From contig JAEHOE010000055.1 in the NCBI GenBank assembly GCA_016858145.1, positions 186,001-250,000 on the forward strand: DNA of 64,000 nucleotides, in the 5' to 3' direction. The translations under genes were made by a program, and so were the position numbers. Position 1 is the stretch's first letter. Every line of letters starts with the position of its first letter. Below are positions 56,644-64,000 of this stretch, piece by piece. Source of the stretch: Edaphochlamys debaryana. Its lineage: Eukaryota > Chlorophyta > Chlorophyceae > Chlamydomonadales. The notes below the pieces were generated by a model. That model did no database searches, was not told where the DNA came from, and was given only the letters and a program-made list of their open reading frames with translations.

Positions 56644-58849
56644 ATGGCAACGCACGCGGGCCCAGCCCCGTGGCGCACCAGCCGCTTCACTACTGTGCAA
56701 CTGGTAGCGGCAATCGGCCTGCTAGGCCCCGTTTCAGCATTCTGGCTGCGGGATGCTCACGGCTTTGCCCATGTGGGGCCCGCCGCAAGCCGGCGCCTCC
56801 TGAGCCAGGCCGGCGCTCAGGCGCTGGCGCCGCCCACAGCCGGGGTTTCCCCCCTGGTCGGTCCAGTAACTCCCGGCATCCCGAAACCGGCATCAGGGGC
56901 AGGGGCTTGCTCACCTACTCACAGAAGCGCCGGGATGCTTCGCACCCCCTCACCCGTGCCCTACCACTGCCCTGGCACCGCAGGAGCGCGCCGCTGTGCC
57001 GCCCGCCTACCCCCTCAACCTGGTGGGGCAGCTCCGTAACGGCTGCACCGCCTTCCTCGTGGTGAGTGCCAGGGAGGAACACAACTACCCTCACTCCATG
57101 GACGAGGTATACCCAGCGCCCGGCAAGGCCGGCAATGGTCCTTCTGCTGCCGATTGCGTCGCTTTCCTTGGCCCCTCCGCCGGCTCCGCGCCTGCACCGG
57201 CTAGCCCCTGTCACCCACCGTCAGCGAACATCGTTTGCCTGCCGTGTGGGCACCGGGGCCTCTGCTTCCAGCCCACACCCGCATCCACCCACCCACGTGA
57301 GCCCCTCCGCCCCCCCTCCCCCCAGGGCCCCTGCCACGTGGCCACCGTGGCACACTGCGTGTACGACCCATCCCGGGGGATCTGGTGGCCGGGGCTGGAG
57401 TTCAGCGCAGGTGCGGGCTGCGCACGTGCGGCGGGTGGGCGCTGGCCTCGGGGAGAGCAACTAGGCTTCACAGCCCACAGTCTGCACTTCACCACGGGCC
57501 CCGGGCCCGGGGCCCCGGGTCCCGAGCATAGTCTGGGGCAGGGCCTAAGGAGCTAGCTAGGCCATCTGCTGACCCCTGTTGGGCCCGCTCGCTGCCCTCC
57601 TTGCGCGGAGCGCTGCAGGCCGCAACGGCCCGAGCGCGTGGGACCCGTTCGGCCGCGTCAGCTGGCGCGCCACGGAGGTCCCCGACGGGTGGAAGCGCAG
57701 CGGCGGCGGCGACGAGGCGTGAGCCTGGGGAGAGGGGCATCGATGAGGCGTGGGCCTGGGGAGAGGACGGTCGACGACGCTTGAATCTTGGGAGAGTGCA
57801 GGGGCTCCCCTTGACGAGCTACATGGCGGTACACTATAGGTGCCTTACACACTTGCGTCACCCACTCACCTTTTGACCCGCTCAGGTACGACTTTGCCCT
57901 GGTGGTGCTGACTGAGCCTCTGGGGCGGCGGCTGGGCTGGATGCGGCTGCCGGGACCCGCGGCGGCTGGCGGTGGCGCTGGGGGGGCCGACGGCCGGGGA
58001 GCCGCCGAGAGAGTAACTGAGGGCGCTGCCGGGGCCTGCTCAGGGGCGGCCCTGGAGGCCCTGGCGGCCGCATCGCCCTGGGTGCCGGTGGGTGCCGATG
58101 GGCTGGGTGGGTTGGGCTAGCACACGTGCCTTCGCTTGAAAGGTGGGGCCAGCTACCCCCGCTCAACCCCTAGCCCAGCTGCAGCGCCCTCCGCCCTCGA
58201 GCCAGTTCCGTCCAACTCCGTCCCGTTGGCGTGCGCGTGTGTTCCTCCTACCCCCACTCGCTGAAACCTCAGGTGGGTGTGGCGGGCTACCCAGACGACC
58301 GGGACAACGGCACACTGTGGAGTCAGGCCTGCAGCCTCAGGATGGGCGGGGCCGTGGAGGCGGTGGGGGGCGCAGCAGCAGGGGCTGACGGAGGCGGTGG
58401 GCCAGGTGGAGAGAAGCAGGAGCCGTGGCCGCGGCCGCAGCTGCTGAGGCACGGCTGCGCCACGCGGGGCGGCAACTCGGGGTCGCCACTGTGGCTGCAG
58501 GTGGGCGGTTGGGGGCCGCCAGGAAAGGGCTGTGCCGCTTGGGGTGCTCCTGGGGCGACGGCATTGGCCCGGGAGCAAGGGGTCTGACTGCATGGGTGCA
58601 AGGCATCTGGTCCGTTGATGTATTCCTCGTTTACTGTTTCCACTTCTGCAGCAGAAGGAGGACGAGCCCGGCGGCGGCCGCGGCGGCGCGCCATGCGCCC
58701 TGGCCATGCATGTGGCGGGCCGCACGCGCAGCACGTACGACACGGCGGGGCGCCGCACGCACAGCAGCAGCTACGGCCTGGCTGTGTCACTGGCGGGGGC
58801 GGCGGGGGATTGGCTGCGGGAGATGGTGGCTAGGCACGGCGGTTGCTGA
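56644..58849 (+). CDS. Secreted trypsin-fold serine protease (S1/V8-like)
   Basis: Exons: 56644-56856, 56984-57061, 57326-57410, 57619-57718, 57886-58087, 58273-58500, 58652-58849; 367 residues. Catalytic residues: TVAHC (His107), YDFALVVL (Asp161), GNSGSPLW (Ser295). The GNSGSP form and the short spacing resemble V8/glutamyl-endopeptidase-like and other non-digestive S1 proteases, so cleavage specificity cannot be read off. Residues about 15-33 (FTTVQLVAAIGLLGPVSAF) form a hydrophobic signal-peptide-like segment after a short basic start. Residues 34-71 may be a propeptide. The exon 1 donor is my choice among several; the last acceptor is a NAGNAG site. The gene is divergent from the thioredoxin gene, about 0.45 kb apart. 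Its last exon has two downstream partial copies. Confidence 0.8.
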
Positions 58850-59258
58850 TGCAGGGCACGAGGGCGACGGAGAGGCCTCAGCATCAGAGGGTGGCCTTAC
58901 TGTTTACCATGATTATGTTGGAGGCTAGGAGGGGACGGAGGCTTGACCGCTTGGTGTCGGCCAGTCGTCCTGCTGCGTCGTCCTGCTGCTGCACGGGGGT
59001 CCAAAACAGACGTGCAAATGGATCAAAGAAATGTTTCGGGGCCCGGGGAACACCGCCCTGAGCAAAAGCATGGGCAGATGAGTTCAGGGCGTCTCGTGGG
59101 AATCAAGGCTAGGGGGCGTGTGGGCGCGAAGCTAGGGGCCGGGGGCCGGGGAGGCTGCGGGCGGACTGCGCTGGCGGGGCACGCACGGCACATCGGTTCG
59201 AACCTTAGCGTGCCTAGGAGAGCTTCCGCACATCTGCATCTTCCCGCTACGGTTATTC

Positions 59259-59269
59259 TGTAACTGTAA
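59259..59269 (+). promoter_or_regulatory. Two adjacent TGTAA poly(A) signals of the protease gene
   Basis: TGTAA at 59259-59263 and 59265-59269, about 410 bases past the protease stop and only 18 bases before the next start codon. Transcript end and the next 5' UTR must be very close or overlap. Confidence 0.55.
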
Positions 59270-59286
59270 ATTAGCCGCTGGTCACC

Positions 59287-60525
59287 ATGGATGAGCAAGA
59301 AGCTGCATCTGGGCGCTTCACGCTCAACGATTTCCTGAGCCTCAACCTTCCACCCCACGCTCGCGCAACCATATACCGTGAACTACGGGGTGGATGCAGC
59401 AGCTTCAACAGTTGCGCTCAGTATCGGCTGGTATGCCGCTCACTGCGCGCCATTATCGACGAGCATGCCGATCAGCTGCACCTTCGCTCCTGGTGCCTGG
59501 ACTCCGACGTCCTGGAGCGAGAAGATGTGCCTTTCGCATGGATGGAGTCGCTGTGCGCCAACTGGCATCAGCGCTGGCCACGGGCGACCAAGCTCACGCT
59601 CGAGCTTAAGGACGGAGCGGACGCCGTCACCTGCCTGCCCCGGCCCTTCACCCGCGCGCCGCCGGAGGCCTTCCTCTGCTTGACACACCTGACTGTCAAG
59701 GGCGGCGGCGACGTGCTCGTCACCGGGGCCAGCCTGGCGGAGCTGCTACTGCGTGTGCCGGGGGTGCAGACCCTGGTCCTGGAGGACGTGTCTGTGGCTG
59801 TCGAGGACGAGGATGAGGCGGAGGATGAGGCTCTGGCCTCCGCCCTGTCCTCGCTGACTCGCCTCGAGCACCTCACCCTCTCGGACTACAACTGCATGCC
59901 CTACATCCAGCCCAGCCTGGGCGCTCAGCTGAAGACGCTGCGGGTCGGCAGGGAGGCAGGCTATGACGACTGGTCGGACTGCATGGAGATTATCACTGAC
60001 ACCGAGGTAGCGAGCTGCGTCGCGCACATGACTGGGCTTGAGGAGCTAACCCTCGAAGGCGATCTGCGCTTCTTACCCGGGGGCCTGCTTGCCGTACTGG
60101 ACGCCCTTGCACCGTCCGTGAGGCGCTGCAAAGTAGCTGAGGTGCACGTCTCCGACGATTCCCACGGCAGCATCACCTGGGACTGCTCGCTAGCGGACGG
60201 CAAGCTGCTATCCGTGGCGTTATCGTCCTACTACAGCACGGAAGACGCGGAGGCTGTCAAGGACGTGGCGGTCTTCCTGGAGGAGGTACTCCTACCGAGC
60301 CGGGTGCTGGGGCCGAGGCTGCCGAGCCTGAGCCTGGACCTGACCCTCGAGGCGGATGATGAGTCGCTAAAGGCGGTGATGGGCTTGTACTCCGGCATAT
60401 GGGGCCTCGCGGATCGCTGTGACGAGCTGCATCTGTGGGGTCTTCAGACCGACAGCAGCGGTGGGGTCTCCGTGGACGCCTTCCTGGGGATCGCGCTCTT
60501 GTTCGCCGTCCCACAACAGCATTAG
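59287..60525 (+). CDS. F-box-like/LRR protein, copy K
   Basis: Single open exon of 412 residues with start context CACCATGG. The N-terminus (FTLNDFLSLNLPPHAR, then QYRLVCRSLRAIIDEHADQL) is F-box-like, with the conserved VCRSLR block. LRR-type strands follow: LTHLTVKG, VQTLVLEDV, LEHLTLSDY, LKTLRVG, LEELTLEGDL, LPSLSLDLTL. An acidic EDEDEAEDEAL stretch interrupts the repeats. A substrate-recruiting ubiquitin-ligase subunit is a family-based guess. The TAG at 60523-60525 is followed in the same frame by a long open stretch (next entry), so this may not be the true C-terminus. A paralog begins at 63,217 in the same orientation. Confidence 0.75.
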   Translation: MDEQEAASGRFTLNDFLSLNLPPHARATIYRELRGGCSSFNSCAQYRLVCRSLRAIIDEHADQLHLRSWCLDSDVLEREDVPFAWMESLCANWHQRWPRATKLTLELKDGADAVTCLPRPFTRAPPEAFLCLTHLTVKGGGDVLVTGASLAELLLRVPGVQTLVLEDVSVAVEDEDEAEDEALASALSSLTRLEHLTLSDYNCMPYIQPSLGAQLKTLRVGREAGYDDWSDCMEIITDTEVASCVAHMTGLEELTLEGDLRFLPGGLLAVLDALAPSVRRCKVAEVHVSDDSHGSITWDCSLADGKLLSVALSSYYSTEDAEAVKDVAVFLEEVLLPSRVLGPRLPSLSLDLTLEADDESLKAVMGLYSGIWGLADRCDELHLWGLQTDSSGGVSVDAFLGIALLFAVPQQH

Positions 60526-61322
60526 TGGGGCACGTACCCGCCCCTCGAGCTGCGCCGGCGCAGTCCCTCCCCTGCCGGCAGCTCGGCCAAGGGCGGTGGC
60601 GGTGACAGCGGCGGCGAGGCGAGCGGGCTCAACGGCGGGAGCGCAGCGCTGACCCCAGCCCAGGTGGCGCCGCGGGTGCTGGAGCGTGCAGTGCAGAGGG
60701 CAATGGGCGAGGCCGCCGAGGGCGGGTCGCACCTGCTCTTCCTCGGCCCCGCCGTGTCCTCGCGGCTCGGGTTTCCGAGGGAGCTCCGGGCCTGGGTGGC
60801 AGAGCTCAGCAGCCAGGCCGCAGAGAGCCTGCCGCCGCAGCCGTCCAAACCCAAGCCCTTAAGTCACTTCCGGCCGCTGCCCTCCTTTGGCGCTTTGGAG
60901 CTCGCGTGCGGTCCGGACGCAGTGGGGGCAGTGGCGGAGGCAGGGCGGCGGGCGGGAGCAGCTGTGCTGACGGCCGGCTGCGGAACGGACGCCGCACTCT
61001 CTCAGGCGCGGGCTGAACACGTGACCCCGGAGTTAGGGGTCTTAATTGTACGGTCCCTTGCGGTGCCCTGCCGTGCCCCCTGGCCTTGACACTGCCGGTG
61101 TCGATATGGCGCTTTAACCGATGCTTGGCAGGATGTTGCGGAGCTGACACGCGTGCCCCGTACCGATCCCCTGAACCGCCCCAACAGGTCCTGGGGGCGC
61201 TCCGGAGCGGTGAGGAGGCGGGCGGCCCCGGGGCGGAAGTGAGCGCCTTGGACCGGCTGCGGTGGCTGCTGGAGACGATGGAGGCGGTGGCGGCGCTGCG
61301 GCCTCCGCAGGAGAGCCTGTGA
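60526..61322 (+). CDS. In-frame continuation of copy K beyond a TAG
   Basis: Directly after the TAG the same frame stays open for 165 codons (60526-61020), ending at an EH|GTGACC donor in phase 0. A GT-AG intron 61021-61187 joins it to exon 61188-61322, which encodes VLGALRSGEEAGGPGAEVSA and ends in helical LDRLRWLLETMEAVAAL before TGA. The composition (LERAVQRAMGEAAEGG, LGPAVSSRLGFPRELRAWVA) looks coding. Either the TAG is the AG of an intron acceptor (CATTAG|TGG), or it is a nonsense mutation, or translation reads through it. No donor of normal strength in phase 0 is obvious upstream. Confidence 0.55.
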
Positions 61323-61756
61323 CCAAGGGGTGAGTGGGCGCTGGTCTGGCGTGTGGAGGGGCTGCCTGGGTGCTTGCTTGGGGTGCGGCCGTGCGGGGCT
61401 GCGCTGGCTATGCAGCTGGGCTCTGGGCGGACGTGTGGCGCCGGAATGCTAGCGTGGCGGCTCTTGCTGTGTCACGCTTCGGCGCATGGCGAATGGCTCG
61501 TACCTCCCATGGCCAGCCCTGGACCGCTTCCGCCTCCTGACCTCTCCCCACCATGTGCCCACCCCCTCAGGTGGAGGGCGGGAGGCCTCGCAGCGCCATA
61601 GCCAACCGCAGTCAGTGTGCCCACGGCGCATGCATATGGCAGCTGGGGCGCCGAGTATTCATTCATGGGTTGGTTCATCATCATTAGGGGGTCAGCGGGT
61701 TATCTATTTCCTCATGTTCGCAACAAGCTCCGCCAGGACCAACTTGAGCCCCGGAG

Positions 61757-61783
61757 CATGGCGGCTAAGCACGGGGGCTGCTG
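61757..61783 (+). pseudogene. Short fragment of the protease C-terminus
   Basis: Encodes MAAKHGGC and stop, a diverged form of the protease end MVARHGGC. The following bases (about to 61,850) also resemble those after 62,095, so it is a remnant of a further duplication. Confidence 0.5.
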
Positions 61784-61963
61784 AATGCAGGGCAGTAGGG
61801 TGAGGCGCGAGGGTCTGGACGAGGCACCAGGGGCGGACCTGACACTCGATACTGGTAAACGGGTTGCTTGTTGTTTACTGAGCCCCGGCTGGCATGGGCG
61901 GCGTGTGTCGGCGTGCGTAGACCACGTTGAAGGCGGCATGCGCCGTAAAGGTCCCTCCGTCGG

Positions 61964-62095
61964 GGCCGCACGCGCAGCACGTACGACACGGCGGGGCGCC
62001 GCACGCACAGCAGCAGCTACGGCCTTGCTGTGTCGCTGGCGGGGGCGGCGGGGGATTGGCTGCGGGAAATGGTGACTAAGCACGGCGGTTGCTGA
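61964..62095 (+). pseudogene. Partial copy of the last exon of the serine protease
   Basis: 132 bp, open in frame with the stop, encode GRTRSTYDTAGRRTHSSSYG and onward to MVTKHGGC, nearly identical to 58,718-58,849. No catalytic exons accompany it. It marks the left end of the second J-tail/K-type duplication unit. I see no other gene between 61,323 and 63,216. Confidence 0.9.
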
Positions 62096-63069
62096 TGCGG
62101 GGCACGAGGGCGAGGCCCAAGGCAGTGAACCGGGCACCACGGGCGGACCTTACACCAAGATATGGCGAGGAAGAGGTTAAGGAGGTGCAATGCGAGTGCA
62201 CGATTGAGCTGTGACCGTGGCACCGGTACTGGTCATTCGCCCTGGCTAACCTTCCATGCCGGAATTGTCTGGATTGAAGGGGGGAACGGGACCGCCGGGC
62301 CGTTCCAGAGTCGAGTCGAATGCTGCGGCGGCCGGGGATTGCATCGACAACGAGGTGTAGCGCCGCGGTGTGTTGGCGTCGCAATGGTTGAAGCCCATTC
62401 AGGTTAAACGTCCTGCTGCGCAGTGAGGCGGGCTCGCCCCCCGACATAAAAACACAGGCAGGCGCGTGAGACGTGATTAGCGTCCCGCCTTCCCCTCAGC
62501 CCTGAATGTCACGTGGCGTGATGGGGTAGGGGAGGAAGGGGAGGGCGTCACGAGTGTTCGTGGTTCTGGCATCCGTACTTGCGGTCTCGCGACGTGCGGC
62601 CCAGGAGAGGCAAGCAAGCAAGCGGGCGACATACGTTTCCGGCGGCTCGTTCACGTCTCGGGATGAACACGGCGTCAGCACGTTCCGGCGACTTCCATGG
62701 GGGGTTGCCGCAGCTCCCCTACCTGTCGGGATCGTGTGGACCGCCTCCCTCGCAGCGCCGGTAAGCATATGGGCAAGCATGCAGCAGCCGTGGCCACTGG
62801 CCAGGGTCAGGGCGGCCACACACGGGCCAGGGTCCGAGGTTTAGGACAGAATGCCGCCAGATGCAGTTGCCAGGTTGATCGCACAGCAAGGAAGCCTTCG
62901 GCGTGGCTGCGGGCATTGTTGCCGGTGCGGCACGCACGGGCAAAGGGAGCTCGCGTCTGGCATATCACTAGCTACCTTTATCCTGCCACGTATCAGCGTG
63001 TTTCTTGGGAAAGCAAGCTCAGCGTCGTGTCAGCACGCCGGGGGCTTCCGCCCGAGATGCCGGCCCCTC

Positions 63070-63190
63070 GCCCTCGGGGGGGCTGGCGAGGCTGCGGGCG
63101 GACGGCGCCGGCGGGACACGCACGGCACGGCCCGCTCCGAACCCCGACGTGCCTGGAAGGGCTTCTGCACATCAGCATCTTCTGAGTCTG
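63070..63190 (+). repeat. Duplicated upstream region of the second F-box-like/LRR gene
   Basis: Shares GAGGCTGCGGGCGGAC, CACGCACGGCAC and CACATC(T/A)GCATCTTC with 59,150-59,250 in the same order and at the same distance from the start codon, so the two genes were duplicated with their promoters. Confidence 0.8.
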
Positions 63191-63216
63191 CGACGTGCAC
63201 TAGCTATTGTTCACCA

Positions 63217-64000
63217 TGTCTGAGCAAGAGACCGCATCCTCGTGCTTTACGCTCAACGATTTGCTTAGCCTAAACCTTCCGCTCCACGCCCGCGCAACCA
63301 TCTTTCGTGAACTACGGAGCGGCTGCCGCACTTTCCGCTGTTGCGCTCAGTATCGGCTTGTATGCCGCTCACTGCGCGCCATTATCGATGAGCATGCCGA
63401 TCAGCTGCACCTTCGCTCCTGGTGCGTGGACTCCGACATCCTAGCTACAAGTGGCGAGCCTCGCGCATGGATGGAGGCACTGTGCGTCAGCTGGCACCAG
63501 CGCTGGCCGCGGGCGAGCAAGCTCACGCTCGAGGTGGAGAGAGAAGACCGAAGCTGCCTGCCCTGGCCCTTCGCTTGCGCACCGCCGGAAGCTTTCCTCC
63601 GCTTGACGCACCTGACCGTCAAAGGCGAGAGTGGCGTCTGGGTCGCTGGGACCAGCCTGGCAGAGCTGCTGCAGCGTGTGCCGGGGGTGCAAACCCTGGA
63701 CCTGGAGGACGTGTTCGTAAATGTTGAGGACGAGGATGAGGCCGAGGACGAGGCCCTGGCCTCCGCCCTCTCCTCCCTGACCCGCCTCGAGCACCTCACC
63801 CTCTCGGACTACAACTGGTGGCCCTGCATCCAGCCCGGCCTGGCAGCTCAGCTGAAGACGCTGAGGGTCGGCAAGGCCGAGGATCTGCCTGGCAGAGTAC
63901 ACAGAGTGCAGATCAGTGACAGGCAGGTTGCGAGCGCCGTGGAGCACATGATCTGCCTCGAGGAGCTCATCCTCGATGGCGATCTGCGCTTCTCACCCGG
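63217..64000 (+). CDS. F-box-like/LRR protein, copy L (cut by the window end)
   Basis: Open from the ATG (context CACCATGT) to the last base, 261 codons, with no stop. It aligns without gaps to copy K over the F-box-like start (FTLNDLLSLNLPLHAR, QYRLVCRSLRAIIDEHADQL) and the first LRRs (LTHLTVKG, VQTLDLEDV, LEHLTLSDYN), including the acidic EDEDEAEDEAL stretch. It differs most at about residues 75-130. Whether it carries the K-type TAG and tail lies outside the window. Confidence 0.85.

Overview
The window looks like nuclear DNA from a volvocalean green alga (Chlamydomonas reinhardtii or a close relative). It is GC-rich, genes are split by many short GT-AG introns with GCAG-type acceptors, proteins are rich in Ala, Gly and Pro, and several genes are followed by TGTAA, the volvocalean poly(A) signal. 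All gene models were assembled by hand from splice sites, reading-frame phase and protein motifs. No alignment or database search was run.

Layout. 1-1340: no recognised gene. 1341-9805 (+): 23-exon coiled-coil protein with a SHIPPO-like N-terminus and an HMMR/KIF15-type C-terminal motif. 10,085-25,030 (-): tandem array of three paralogous F-box-like/ankyrin-like genes. The array has unit-wide repeats, fragments of the neighbouring leucine-rich-repeat gene in each spacer, and a 574-bp hAT-type MITE with a perfect 8-bp target duplication. 25,070-28,631 (-): the intact leucine-rich-repeat gene. 29,626-34,456 (+): class-3 lipase of the plastid-lipase type. 36,887-39,268 (+): DEDDy 3'-5' exonuclease of the WRN/RNase D type.

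39,230-42,330 holds tandem duplications that copied the exonuclease 3' end and the promoter plus exon 1 of the next gene. 42,288-44,455 (+): small, probably mitochondrial protein that I do not recognise. 46,347-52,122 (-): 14-exon tryptophan-rich protein resembling the ESV1/LESV starch-granule family. 54,974-56,193 (-): thioredoxin with an unresolved first exon. 56,644-58,849 (+): secreted trypsin-fold serine protease. 59,287-61,322 and 63,217-64,000 (+): tandemly duplicated F-box-like/LRR genes. The first has an in-frame TAG followed by 165 further open codons and a spliced last exon. The second runs off the window.

I see no operon-like functional system. The genes belong to separate processes: microtubule or cilium, plastid lipid and starch, nucleic-acid processing, redox and proteolysis. 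The strongest shared theme is duplication: segmental arrays, mosaic paralogs, captured fragments of neighbouring genes, an in-register coiled-coil repeat, and short duplications spanning exon-intron junctions in at least four introns of two adjacent genes.
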